Shown here one piece after another: positions 23,452 through 32,092 of a DNA stretch of 43,016 bases. Each line of letters begins with the position of its first letter. Position 1 is the first letter of the stretch. Origin of the DNA: an uncultured bacterium. Lineage in GTDB: Bacteria > Pseudomonadota > Alphaproteobacteria > Sphingomonadales > Sphingomonadaceae. Location of the stretch: NCBI GenBank assembly GCA_903884945.1, contig CAISGR010000314.1:1-43016 (forward strand), given 5' to 3'. Under the pieces are notes generated by a model. The model had not been told where the DNA came from. It did not search any database and saw only the letters and a program-made list of their open reading frames with translations. The translations under genes were made by a program, and so were the position numbers.

Positions 23452-24579
23452 ATGACCATCGAGACGCTTTCCCTCTCCACCATCGGCAATGTGCCGCCGT
23501 CGACGGCCGGCCGCATCGTCACGCCCGCGCTGCGCCGCTTCTTTCTGGACATGCCGAAGGTCGAGCTGCACTGCCATCTGCTCGGTGCGGTGCGCGCGGA
23601 GACCTTCGCCGCGCTCGCCGCCCGCCATGCGGCGCCGATCAGCGCCGCGGATATCCGCGACTATTATACGCGTGGCGCCAAGCCGGTGGGCGTGCTCCGC
23701 GTGCTGCGCGCGCTCGAGCGTCATCTCCTGCTTGAACCCGACGATTTCCGGCGCATCGCCTATGAATATCTCGCCGACGCCGCCGCACAGAATGTGCGCC
23801 ATGCCGAGTTCTTCTGGAATCCCACCGCGACGATCCGCGACACCGGGCTCGCCTATCGCGAGGTGCAGGCCGGCATCCTCACGGGCATGCGCGACGCGGC
23901 CCGCGATTGCGGCATCAGTTCGCTGCTCATTCCCAGCATCGATCGCGAGGCCGATCCGTCCGAAGCGGTCGAAATGGTCGAGCTGATGATCGCCAGCCGC
24001 GACCCCCGCGTCGCCGGCATCGGCATCGACTATCGCGAGAATGACCGCCCGCCCGAGATGTTCGCCGAAGCCTATGCGCTCGCCCGGCGCGCGGGGCTGC
24101 GCGCGACGGCGCATGCCGGCGAGTTCGGCATGCCCTGGACCAATGTCGCGACCGCGGTTGACGTGCTCGGCGTCGACCGGGTCGACCATGGCTATACTAT
24201 CATCGACAATCCCGATCTGGCGGCGGACTATGCCGCGCGCGGCATCCTCTTCACCGTCGTGCCGACCAATTCCTATTATCTCCGCACGCTCGATCCGGAC
24301 CGCTGGGCGGCCGATCACCCGATCCGGCGCATGTCCGAGCTGGGATTGAAGCTTCATCCCAACACTGACGATCCCACCCTGCACAATGTCACCCCGGCGG
24401 GCGCGTGGGAGCTGATGTACAGCCATTTCGGCTATGACCTCGCCGAGCTGGAGGCGATGATGCTGAACGGCGTGGACGGTAGTTGGGCCAGCGAGGACCG
24501 GAAGCGCGCCTGGCGCGCCGAATGGCCGGCGCTGGTGCGGGGGTTGAGCCAGGGGCTGCAGGTGCGCGACCCGGGATGA
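23452..24579 (+). CDS. Adenosine / adenine deaminase
   Basis: 375-residue cytoplasmic amidohydrolase. Zinc-binding HxH is in VELHCHLLGA near residue 38. The catalytic Glu is in HAGEFGMP near 220 and the conserved His in VDHGYTIID near 245. The DD pair is in HPNTDDPTLHN near 305. All catalytic residues expected of the ADA superfamily are present. If the preceding hydrolase really acts in the periplasm, the incoming substrate is adenine and this enzyme would serve as an adenine deaminase (to hypoxanthine); motif reading alone does not separate the two activities. ATG 23452 is the only start near the permease end. It is the last gene of the purine unit and is followed by hairpins. Confidence 0.88.
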   Translation: MTIETLSLSTIGNVPPSTAGRIVTPALRRFFLDMPKVELHCHLLGAVRAETFAALAARHAAPISAADIRDYYTRGAKPVGVLRVLRALERHLLLEPDDFRRIAYEYLADAAAQNVRHAEFFWNPTATIRDTGLAYREVQAGILTGMRDAARDCGISSLLIPSIDREADPSEAVEMVELMIASRDPRVAGIGIDYRENDRPPEMFAEAYALARRAGLRATAHAGEFGMPWTNVATAVDVLGVDRVDHGYTIIDNPDLAADYAARGILFTVVPTNSYYLRTLDPDRWAADHPIRRMSELGLKLHPNTDDPTLHNVTPAGAWELMYSHFGYDLAELEAMMLNGVDGSWASEDRKRAWRAEWPALVRGLSQGLQVRDPG

Positions 24580-24586
24580 TCGTCAC

Positions 24587-24603
24587 GCCGCCTCCTCGGC
24601 GGC
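24587..24603 (+). terminator. Hairpin after the deaminase gene
   Basis: GCCGCC-TCCTC-GGCGGC starts eight bases after the stop codon. The following TCGGGTTT is only weakly T-rich. It likely ends the purine operon. Confidence 0.5.
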
Positions 24604-24611
24604 TCGGGTTT

Positions 24612-24660
24612 CATCACGCTGCGGACCCGGGGCTCCAGGCCCCGGGGATCGGGACGTGAT
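24612..24660. repeat. Imperfect long palindrome, dispersed-repeat-like
   Basis: A perfect 8-bp stem CCCGGGGC (24626-24633) / GCCCCGGG (24639-24646) with loop TCCAG sits inside outer arms ATCACG...CGTGAT. This resembles the extragenic palindromes of alphaproteobacterial chromosomes. It lies between the purine operon and the two-component operon. Confidence 0.6.
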
Positions 24661-24779
24661 CCCGCGGCTCTCGCCGTAAATCAGCCTCTGCACATCTTCT
24701 CCACATCGGGCGGACCAGCGATCGACGGCGGCGGCCTAGAGCTGCACGGCGTTGACCAACCCTTTGCCGGAAGACAGTG

Positions 24780-25475
24780 ATGAAACCCATGAGCCGCCGC
24801 ATCCTTGTCGTCGACGACGATCCCCATATCCGCGAGCTGCTCGTCTTCGCGCTGGGCAAGGCCGGGATGCACCCGAGCGAAGCGGCGGATGGCGAGGAAG
24901 CGTTCGCGGCGATCGGGCGCGAGATGCCCGACCTGATGGTGCTCGACATCAACATGCCGCGCCTCAATGGCCTCGATCTCTGCCGCCGGCTGCGTGGCGC
25001 GGGTGGGGCCGGCGCGGCGCTGCCGATCCTGTTCCTGTCTTCCCGCGACGATGAGATCGACCGGATCGTCGGGATCGAGATCGGCGGCGACGATTATGTC
25101 GTGAAGCCCTTTTCCCCGCGCGAGGTGGTCGCGCGCGTCGGCGCCATCCTGAAGCGCGGCGCGCCGCCGCCGGCCGAGCCCGAGACCGTGACCCGCAACC
25201 GCCTGACGCTTGATGCCGAGGGCTGGGAAGCGCGCTGGGACGGCGCCCCGGTCACGCTCACCGCGACCGAATTCCAGCTGTTGCTGCTGCTTGCGGCGAA
25301 TCCGGCCAAGGTCTTCACGCGCGACGCGATCATCGATCGGCTGCACGGCCCGGGCTTCGCGATCACTGACCGGACGATCGACAGCCATGTCCGCAACCTG
25401 CGCGCGAAATTCGGCGCGGCGGACCTGATCGAAACGCGCGCCGGGATCGGTTACCGTATCGGCGGCTGCGGTTGA
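24780..25475 (+). CDS. OmpR/PhoB-family response regulator
   Basis: 231 residues: receiver domain (1-118) and C-terminal winged helix (130-230). The acidic pocket VVDDDPH near residue 10, the phospho-acceptor Asp in DLMVLDINMP near 52, and Lys in VVKPFSP near 102 are intact. VFTRDAIIDRL and the wing with GIGYRI match the DNA-binding effector domain. ATG 24780 is favoured by GGAAG eight bases ahead; GTG 24777 or ATG 24789 are also in frame. Its stop overlaps the kinase start, so the two form a pair. The target is unknown. Confidence 0.9.
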   Translation: MKPMSRRILVVDDDPHIRELLVFALGKAGMHPSEAADGEEAFAAIGREMPDLMVLDINMPRLNGLDLCRRLRGAGGAGAALPILFLSSRDDEIDRIVGIEIGGDDYVVKPFSPREVVARVGAILKRGAPPPAEPETVTRNRLTLDAEGWEARWDGAPVTLTATEFQLLLLLAANPAKVFTRDAIIDRLHGPGFAITDRTIDSHVRNLRAKFGAADLIETRAGIGYRIGGCG

Positions 25476-27031
25476 TCGGAGCCCTCAAGACCTTCGCCAA
25501 GGCGCACTGGCCGAAGCTGCGGCTGCGCTCCATCCTGCTCGGCACGCTGTTGTTCGTGGCCGCCCTGCCCGGGGTCGCTGCCCTGTTCCTGCGCGTCTAC
25601 GAGAATACCATCGTCCAGCAGACCGAGGCCGAGCTGATCTCGCAGAGCGTGGTGCTTGCCTCGGCCTATAAATCGGCATGGCGGAACGGCGTGCCGGATC
25701 CGTCGCGTCGCCTGCTTGCCCCCGAACGCCCGACGATCGACCTGCGCACCATGCCGATCCTGCCGCCGCGCCCGATCGAGACGCGGCGGGCCCGGCCCGA
25801 TCGCCACGCCGCGATGGTCGCGCGCCTCCTGATGCCGATGGCGAGCGACGCGGCTGCCGTCACGCTCACGGCGACGCGGCTGCTCGATGCGCGGGGCGTC
25901 GTCGTGCTCGGCCGCGACGATGTGCTGGTCAGCTATGCCGATCTGCCCGAGGTCCGCGCCGCGCTCGCCGGCCGGTCGCGCACGGTGCTTCGGGCGCGCA
26001 GCCGGGACGAGGCGCAGAGCTGGCTGGCGGTGTTCAGCCGCGCCTATGCGATCCGTGTCCACCATGCCCGGCCGGTGATCGACCAGGGGCGCGTGATCGG
26101 CGTGGTCATGCTGTCGCGCACGCCGCGCGGCCTGTTCGTCGGGCTCTACCAGGATCGCGGCAAGATCCTGCTCGGCATCGGCCTGATCCTGATGACGCTG
26201 CTCGTGCTGGTCGCGCTGCTCTCGCGCGGCATCGCGCGTCCGATCGACGCGCTCGCCCGGGCGAGCGAGGATGTCGCGCGCGGCCGCGTGGCGATCCCCG
26301 AGACGCCGGTCACCGCCGCGATCGAGATCGCCCAGCTCTACGATAATTTCCGGGCGATGGCCGAACGGATCGAGCGCCGCTCGCGCTACCTCAAGGATTT
26401 CGCCGCGGCGGTCAGCCATGAGTTCAAGACGCCGCTCGCGGGCATTCGCGGCGCGCTGGAACTGCTCGACGAACACGGCGCCGAGATGAGCGAGGCGGAG
26501 CGCCGCCGCTTCATCGCCAATGCCGCCGCCGATGCCGACCGGCTGTCGCGTCTCGTCCAGCGGCTGCTCGATCTCGCCCGCGCCGACATGGCGAATATCG
26601 ATGCGGGGGCGCGGGCCGACATCGTCGCCTCGGCGCGGCGTGTGGCGGATTCGTTCCGATCGGAGCGCTTCACGGTCGAGGTGGTGACGGCGGCCGACAG
26701 TGCGACGGCGCGGATCACCCGCGAGGTGGTCGAGACCCTGCTCGAGACGCTGGTCGAGAACAGCCGCCAGGCCGGCGCCGCGCGGGTGTCGGTGCGGATC
26801 GAGCGCGACGGGGATTGCTTCGTGCTCTGGGTCAGCGACGACGGGCACGGCATTGCGGGCGCCGATCTGGAGCGGATCTTCGAACCCTTCTTCACTGGTC
26901 GGCGCGAAGCGGGCGGGGCCGGGCTCGGCCTTGCCATCGCGCGGTCGCTGCTGGCGGCGACCGGCGGGACGATCGTGGCGCAGGATGTGCCGGCGGGCGC
27001 GTGCTTCCGGTTGCGGCTGCCGGTGGCGTGA
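25472..27031 (+). CDS. HAMP-domain sensor histidine kinase
   Basis: 519-residue inner-membrane kinase. Membrane segments lie near residues 20-42 and 228-250, enclosing a periplasmic sensor of about 185 residues rich in Arg. HAMP (about 250-305) leads to the H-box SHEFKTPLAGIRGALELL near 315, where His is the phosphorylation site (quoted in part). The N-box ETLVENSRQAG is near 427, G1 DDGHGI near 455 and G2 GAGLGLAI near 484, so the ATP site is intact. The start is TTG 25472, overlapping the regulator stop as TTGA. No ligand is evident. Confidence 0.9.
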   Translation: MIGALKTFAKAHWPKLRLRSILLGTLLFVAALPGVAALFLRVYENTIVQQTEAELISQSVVLASAYKSAWRNGVPDPSRRLLAPERPTIDLRTMPILPPRPIETRRARPDRHAAMVARLLMPMASDAAAVTLTATRLLDARGVVVLGRDDVLVSYADLPEVRAALAGRSRTVLRARSRDEAQSWLAVFSRAYAIRVHHARPVIDQGRVIGVVMLSRTPRGLFVGLYQDRGKILLGIGLILMTLLVLVALLSRGIARPIDALARASEDVARGRVAIPETPVTAAIEIAQLYDNFRAMAERIERRSRYLKDFAAAVSHEFKTPLAGIRGALELLDEHGAEMSEAERRRFIANAAADADRLSRLVQRLLDLARADMANIDAGARADIVASARRVADSFRSERFTVEVVTAADSATARITREVVETLLETLVENSRQAGAARVSVRIERDGDCFVLWVSDDGHGIAGADLERIFEPFFTGRREAGGAGLGLAIARSLLAATGGTIVAQDVPAGACFRLRLPVA

Positions 27032-27041
27032 ATTCCGTTTC

Positions 27042-27064
27042 TCCCTCCCGCCGGGAGAGGGATT
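27042..27064. repeat. CCCTCCCG / CGGGAGAGGG hairpin, repeat fragment
   Basis: CTCCCTCCCG followed by CCGGGAGAGGGA forms a bulged hairpin just after the kinase stop. The sequence is the same type as the element found within the E2 gene. It may act as terminator; ATTTG follows. Confidence 0.5.
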
Positions 27065-27082
27065 TGTCTATCGCCGGCCTGA

Positions 27083-28264
27083 ATGACCAACCCAACACCC
27101 TATGACGCCATCATCCTCGGCGCGGGCGCCGCCGGCATGATGTGCGCGCTCACCGCCGGGCAGCGCGGGCGGCGTGTGCTGCTGCTCGACCATGCCGACG
27201 AACCGGGCAAGAAGATCCTCATCTCCGGCGGCGGGCGGTGCAACTTCACCAATATCCACACGGCGCCCGATCGCTATCTCTCGGCCAACCCGCATTTCGC
27301 CAAGTCGGCGCTTGGCCGCTACACGCCGGCTGACTTCATCGCGCTGGTCGATGCGCACGGCATCGCGTGGCACGAAAAGACGCTCGGCCAGCTCTTCTGC
27401 GACGGTTCGGCGAAGCAGATCGTGGCGTTGCTGCGCGACGAATGCGATCGCGGGCGGGTGATCATCGGCCTCGGCCAGCCGGTTCGTGCGGTCGATCATG
27501 CCGACAGGCAGTATCGCGTCACCTTTGGCGACCGCACCGCTGCCGCGCCCTCGCTGGTGATCGCGACCGGCGGGCCGTCGATTCCGAAAATGGGCGCGAC
27601 CGGCTTCGCCTATGATCTCGCGCGCCGGTTCGGCCTGAAGGTGGTCGAGCCCCGCCCGGCGCTCGTGCCCTTCACCCTGGGCGGCGAGGAGACGTTGTTC
27701 CGTTCGCTGTCGGGCGTCGCCGCGGACGTCGTCGCGCGCTGCGGCAAGATGGCGTTCCGCGAGGCGGCGCTGTTCACGCACAAGGGCCTGTCGGGCCCGG
27801 CGATCCTGCAGATCTCCTCCTATTGGCGGCATGGTGACTCGATCGGGATCGATTTCCTGCCCGATCTCAGGCCTGGCTGGCTGGCTGAGGCGAAGCGCGC
27901 CAAGCCACGCGCGGGGTTGCGCGGCGTGCTGGCGGGCCATCTCCCCGCCCGCCTCGCCGAAACCCTGTCGGAGCGGCTCGGGATCGAGGGCGAGCTCGTC
28001 GCGCAGACCGACAAGCGTCTCGACGATGCCGCCCGTCGCCTCGCCGACTGGCGTTTCACCCCCAACGGCACCGAAGGGCTGGCCAAGGCCGAGGTCGTGG
28101 CCGGCGGTATCGCCACTGACGGGCTGTCCTCGCAGACGATGGAAGCGCGCAAGGTGCCCGGCCTCCACGCGATCGGCGAGGCGGTCGACGTCACGGGCTG
28201 GCTCGGCGGCTATAATTTCCAATGGGCCTGGGCAAGCGGCTGGGCGGCGGGGCAGGTCGTCTAG
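27083..28264 (+). CDS. BaiN/YhiN (HI0933) family FAD-dependent oxidoreductase
   Basis: 393-residue flavoprotein. The dinucleotide-binding motif GAGAAGMMCAL is near residue 12, followed by GKKILISGGGRCNFTN near 44, the signature of the HI0933/BaiN family. VIATGGPSIPKMGATGFAY near 155 and the C-terminal FAD motif GLHAIGEAVDVTGWLGGYNFQWA near 360 complete it (pieces only). The substrate is unknown for most members. ATG 27083 begins the conserved strand. Not clearly tied to its neighbours. Confidence 0.9.
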   Translation: MTNPTPYDAIILGAGAAGMMCALTAGQRGRRVLLLDHADEPGKKILISGGGRCNFTNIHTAPDRYLSANPHFAKSALGRYTPADFIALVDAHGIAWHEKTLGQLFCDGSAKQIVALLRDECDRGRVIIGLGQPVRAVDHADRQYRVTFGDRTAAAPSLVIATGGPSIPKMGATGFAYDLARRFGLKVVEPRPALVPFTLGGEETLFRSLSGVAADVVARCGKMAFREAALFTHKGLSGPAILQISSYWRHGDSIGIDFLPDLRPGWLAEAKRAKPRAGLRGVLAGHLPARLAETLSERLGIEGELVAQTDKRLDDAARRLADWRFTPNGTEGLAKAEVVAGGIATDGLSSQTMEARKVPGLHAIGEAVDVTGWLGGYNFQWAWASGWAAGQVV

Positions 28265-28374
28265 CCGTCGGATCGTCGCGCCGGCGCTTGCGGCCCGTCT
28301 CCCCTATCGTCGACATTGCACGGCTGCACCGGGTGCGCGAAGACGGCGATCTGCGCCAGGCCGGGAGAAATGCC

Positions 28375-29442
28375 ATGCGACGTCTCGAGGATCGGACCTT
28401 CCTGCTGTTGATCGTCGTCATCTCGCTGGCCTTCGCCTGGGTGACCCTGCCCTTTTACGGGGCGATCCTGTGGGGCGTGGTCGCGGCCATCATGCTGGCA
28501 CCCGTCAACCGCCGGCTGCTGGCGATGGCGCCGGGACGGGCGAATCTTGCCGCGTCCGGCACCCTGCTGATCCTGGTGGCGATGGTGATCGTCCCGGCGC
28601 TGCTGCTCGGCATGGCGCTGCTGCAGGAAGTCTCCAGCCTTTATGCGAATGCGCAATCGGGCGGGCTGGATCTCGATCATGCGTTCGGCCGGCTGCAGGG
28701 AGCCTTGCCGGCCTGGATGACGACCATGCTCGATCAACTGGGCCTGACGGATATCGACTCGGTCCGGACCAAGATCGCCGCCAGCATCGGCAGCGCGCTG
28801 CGGCTGTTTGCCGCGCAGGCGCTGAACCTCGGCCAGAGCGCTTTCGCCTTCCTGGTCGGCCTCAGCGTCATGCTGTACCTGACCTTCTTCCTGCTGCGTG
28901 ACGGGTCCGCGCTCGCCCGGCGCATCGAGGACACGGTACCGCTCCACGCCGCGCAGCAGGAGGCGCTGGTCGCCAAGTTCACCACCGTCATCCGCGCCAC
29001 CATCAAGGGCAGCCTCGTCGTGGCGATCCTGCAGGGGGCGATCGGCGGCACGGTCTTCTGGGCGCTGGGCATCGAGGCGGCGCTGCTCTGGGGCGTGCTC
29101 ATGGCCTTCATGTCGCTTCTGCCGGCGATCGGCACGGGCATCGTCTGGGTGCCGGTGGCGATCTACCTGCTGGCGACGGGGGCCATCTGGCAGGGCCTCG
29201 TCCTCGTCTTTTGCGGCCTCTTCGTCATCGGCATGGTGGATAATCTGCTGCGCCCCATTCTCGTCGGCAAGGACGCGAAGATGCCAGACTATGTCGTCCT
29301 CATCTCGACCCTGGGCGGGATCGAACTGCTCGGCTTCAATGGCGTGGTCATCGGGCCGGTGGTGGCGGCGCTGTTCATCGCGGTCTGGGATATCGCGAGC
29401 GACGCGCGGCGGCGGACGACGCCGGCCGTCGGCGCGGCATGA
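28375..29442 (+). CDS. AI-2E family transporter
   Basis: 355-residue membrane protein with about eight hydrophobic segments, the first starting at residue 8 after MRRLEDRTF. The late pattern ALLWGVLMAFMSLLPAIG and DNLLRPILVG is typical of the AI-2E (TqsA/YdiK/PerM) family. Members have been proposed to export small molecules or ions; substrate here is unknown. GGGAGA sits 8 bases before ATG 28375. An in-frame ATG at 28222 would start inside the preceding flavoprotein gene and adds a charged segment without support. Confidence 0.88.
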   Translation: MRRLEDRTFLLLIVVISLAFAWVTLPFYGAILWGVVAAIMLAPVNRRLLAMAPGRANLAASGTLLILVAMVIVPALLLGMALLQEVSSLYANAQSGGLDLDHAFGRLQGALPAWMTTMLDQLGLTDIDSVRTKIAASIGSALRLFAAQALNLGQSAFAFLVGLSVMLYLTFFLLRDGSALARRIEDTVPLHAAQQEALVAKFTTVIRATIKGSLVVAILQGAIGGTVFWALGIEAALLWGVLMAFMSLLPAIGTGIVWVPVAIYLLATGAIWQGLVLVFCGLFVIGMVDNLLRPILVGKDAKMPDYVVLISTLGGIELLGFNGVVIGPVVAALFIAVWDIASDARRRTTPAVGAA

Positions 29443-29446
29443 TCCG

Positions 29447-29481
29447 CGATCGGTGCCGGGAACTGCACCCGCAACCGATCG
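29447..29481 (+). terminator. Hairpin after the AI-2E gene
   Basis: CGATCGGT (29447-29454) pairs with ACCGATCG (29474-29481) across a 19-base loop. TTTGATT follows. It is plausible as a terminator. Confidence 0.45.
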
Positions 29482-29559
29482 TTTGATTAACTGCTTGTGC
29501 CGCCATCTCGGTCCGGTAGGGCTGTATTGCGCGACGGCCCGCCGGGAAATCGGGCAACA

Positions 29560-30672
29560 ATGGGGCGATTTCAACCAGTGCCAGGGTCAGCCGAGGAGCT
29601 TCTCGCCGCCGTCGATTGGGATGCACATCCGCTCGGGCCGCGTTCAGGCTGGCCTGCGGCACTGGCCGTCGCGGTCAATATCGTGCTCGCCTCGCCCGAA
29701 TCGATGTACCTCGTCTGGGGTGCGGAACGGACCTTCTTTTTCAATACCGCCTATATCCCGATCCTCGGACCCCGGCTGCCGGTCGCGATGGGCGCCCGGT
29801 TCGAGGAGTTGTGGGCCGATGCCTGGCCCAGCGTCGCACCCGCCTTTCTGGAGGCGGAGGCGGGCACCAGCACGCGCTTCGTCGATGCGCCGGTGCCCAT
29901 GGCGCGCTACGGCGTGCCCGAGGATACCTGGTGGACCTTTTCCTTCTCCCCCGTTCGCGATGAAACGGGTGCGGTGCGCGGCGTGCTCTGCATGACCCGC
30001 GAGACGACCGCGGATGTCCTGCGCGAACAGGCGCGCACGCGCGCGGTGCGGCAGCAGGAGATTCTCAATCGCGAACTCAGCCACCGGGTGAAGAACACGA
30101 TGACGATGGTCCAGGCCATCGCCTCGCAGACGCTGAAGAAGGTGACGGAACGCGATGCCGTGAAGGCCTTCCAGGATCGGCTGGTCGCCCTTGGCAAGGC
30201 GCATGACGTGCTGCTGCATAATGACTGGCAGGCCGCGTCCATCACCGCGATCGTCGAATCGGTGCTGACGGTGCATGCGGGTCGCGAGCAATGGTCGGCC
30301 GAGGGAGCCGAGGTCTTCCTCGATTCCAGCGCGACGCTGTCGCTGTCGCTGCTGCTGCACGAACTTGCCACCAACGCGCTGAAATATGGCGCGCTGTCCG
30401 TGCCCGGCGGGCATGTCGACCTTCGCTGGGAGATCGCTGAAGGACAGCCGGAGCGGGATTTCGTCCTGTCCTGGTCCGAGCGGGACGGCCCAGTCGTGAC
30501 GCCGCCGGACCGGAAGGGCTTCGGGTCCCGATTGATCGGGCTGGGCCTGTGTGGAACCGGGAACGCCGAGCTTTGTTATGAACCCACTGGCCTGAGGGCG
30601 ACATTTGCGGCGCCGCTTTCGCGGCTGATGCAGGCACAGGACGTCCATTCTGCGGACGGGGATCCGTCGTGA
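29560..30672 (+). CDS. HWE/HisKA_2-type sensor histidine kinase with PAS-like domain
   Basis: 370-residue soluble kinase with no membrane segment. A PAS-like sensor covers about residues 30-150, where SPVRDETGAVRGVLCM is a PAS/PAC pattern. The dimerisation H-box is ELSHRVKNTMTMVQAIASQT near residue 172, characteristic of the HWE/HisKA_2 class rather than HisKA. LLHELATNALKYGALS is the N-box. These kinases are often light or general-stress sensors in Alphaproteobacteria. ATG 29560 is the first start near the conserved part; an in-frame start at 29497 is less supported. Its stop overlaps the next gene as GTGA, so the following receiver is likely the partner. Confidence 0.88.
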   Translation: MGRFQPVPGSAEELLAAVDWDAHPLGPRSGWPAALAVAVNIVLASPESMYLVWGAERTFFFNTAYIPILGPRLPVAMGARFEELWADAWPSVAPAFLEAEAGTSTRFVDAPVPMARYGVPEDTWWTFSFSPVRDETGAVRGVLCMTRETTADVLREQARTRAVRQQEILNRELSHRVKNTMTMVQAIASQTLKKVTERDAVKAFQDRLVALGKAHDVLLHNDWQAASITAIVESVLTVHAGREQWSAEGAEVFLDSSATLSLSLLLHELATNALKYGALSVPGGHVDLRWEIAEGQPERDFVLSWSERDGPVVTPPDRKGFGSRLIGLGLCGTGNAELCYEPTGLRATFAAPLSRLMQAQDVHSADGDPS

Positions 30673-31070
30673 CGGGAAAGACTGATGTGTGCACGCCGCC
30701 AGCCACCGCGATAATCCTCGTCGTCGAGGATGAGCCGATCATTCGCCTTGCCGCCGTCGACCTCGTCGAAGAGGCGGGATATATCGCCGTCGAAGCGTCG
30801 AACGCCGCTGAGGCAGTACGCATCCTGGAAACACGGCCGGATATCCGGGTGGTGTTCACCGATATCGACATGCCGGGCTCGATGGATGGGATGAAGCTGG
30901 CCCTGTGCGTCCGTGATCGCTGGCCGCCGATCAAGCTGATCGTCGTCTCGGGGCACCACACGCCCGGCGCGGCCGACATGCCGGAAGGTGCTGTGTTCTT
31001 CTCGAAACCCTATAGCGAGTCGGCGCTGACCGCGGCGTTGAAGCAGCTGGTCGGGGAAGTCTCGGGCTAG
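30669..31070 (+). CDS. CheY-like single-domain response regulator
   Basis: 133 residues, receiver domain only. VVEDEPIIR near residue 20 forms the acidic pocket, the phospho-acceptor Asp is in VFTDIDMPG near 65, and Lys is in FFSKPYSES near 113. It has no output domain, so it may act through protein contact or as phosphate sink. GTG 30669 overlaps the kinase stop (GTGA), which argues for a dedicated pair. Confidence 0.88.
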   Translation: MTGKTDVCTPPATAIILVVEDEPIIRLAAVDLVEEAGYIAVEASNAAEAVRILETRPDIRVVFTDIDMPGSMDGMKLALCVRDRWPPIKLIVVSGHHTPGAADMPEGAVFFSKPYSESALTAALKQLVGEVSG

Positions 31071-31224
31071 ACTGCGCAGCGGGCATGTGGATCCGGCCGG
31101 CCCGCGATCGACTGGATCGCCGGGGCGATGCCCACGCTCGCGATATGTCTGCGCGATCCGTCCGTTGCGGGTGATCAGCGCGCATCAAGCCACTCTGGAT
31201 GCGGTTGGCGAAGATTGGGGATGA

Positions 31225-31238
31225 CCGATCGCGATCGG
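31225..31238. promoter_or_regulatory. Perfect 14-bp palindrome before the hydrolase gene
   Basis: CCGATCGCGATCGG is centred 24 bases before the hydrolase start, at the place where an operator would cover the promoter. GATCG words are common in this genome, so the match may be chance. Confidence 0.3.
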
Positions 31239-31255
31239 CGTTGCATTAAGGGGCG

Positions 31256-32092
31256 ATGATCGCGGTCGGGGGGCTCAGCCTGGAAATTCAGACGGCGGGT
31301 CCCGAGGACGGGCCGCTGCTGATCCTGTTGCACGGTTTTCCCGAGTCGTCGCGTGCCTGGCGCAAGGTGATCGGGCCGCTTGGCGAGCGCGGGCTCCGCG
31401 TGGTCGCGCCGGACATGCGCGGCTATGGTGCCAGCGACGCGCCCGAGGGGATCGACGCCTATCGGCTCGATACGCTGGTTGCCGACGTCGTTGCGCTGGC
31501 CGATGCGCTCGGTGCCGAAACGTTCGCGCTGGCCGGGCATGACTGGGGCGGGATCATCGCCTGGGCGGTCGCCGCGCGGCACCCCGATCGGGTCCGCCGC
31601 CTCGTGATCCTCAACGCCCCGCACGCCGATATCGTGCCGGCCGAGATGCGACGGCATCCGCGCCAGATCCTGCGCAGCTGGTATGCCGGCTTCTTCCAGA
31701 TCCCGCGCCTGCCCGAGGCGATGCTGTCCGCCTTCGGTTTCCGCGCGCTGCGCCGCACGCTGCTGCGCACGTCGCGCCCCGGCGCGTTCGATGCGGCCGA
31801 TATCGCCGCCTACACGGCGGAATGGGGGCGCCCCGGCCGCCTCACCGCGATGCTCAACTATTACCGGGCACTGCGCCTGCCTTATGTCCCGCTCGGCCGG
31901 ATCACGGTGCCGGTACTCATCCTGTGGGGTATGAAGGACCGGTTCCTGGGCGCCCATCTGGCCAGGGCCTCGGCCACCCTGTGCGACGAGGTGCGGATCG
32001 TGCGGTTCAACGAGGATACGCACTGGATCCAGCACGAGGATCCACGGCAGGTCGCGGTGGAAATCGCTGCCTTCGCGCATGGGGCCGGATAG
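31256..32092 (+). CDS. Alpha/beta hydrolase, epoxide-hydrolase-like
   Basis: 278 residues. The oxyanion motif HGFPESSRAW near residue 26 and nucleophile motif GHDWGG (Asp96) indicate the epoxide hydrolase / haloalkane dehalogenase branch, where the nucleophile is Asp and not Ser. MRGYGASDAP is the typical loop between them. The catalytic His is in EDTHWIQHEDP near the C-terminus. Two cap-domain tyrosines of epoxide hydrolases may be among Y143 and Y208 but cannot be placed with certainty. ATG 31256 follows AAGGGG at an unusually short distance. Confidence 0.85.
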   Translation: MIAVGGLSLEIQTAGPEDGPLLILLHGFPESSRAWRKVIGPLGERGLRVVAPDMRGYGASDAPEGIDAYRLDTLVADVVALADALGAETFALAGHDWGGIIAWAVAARHPDRVRRLVILNAPHADIVPAEMRRHPRQILRSWYAGFFQIPRLPEAMLSAFGFRALRRTLLRTSRPGAFDAADIAAYTAEWGRPGRLTAMLNYYRALRLPYVPLGRITVPVLILWGMKDRFLGAHLARASATLCDEVRIVRFNEDTHWIQHEDPRQVAVEIAAFAHGAG

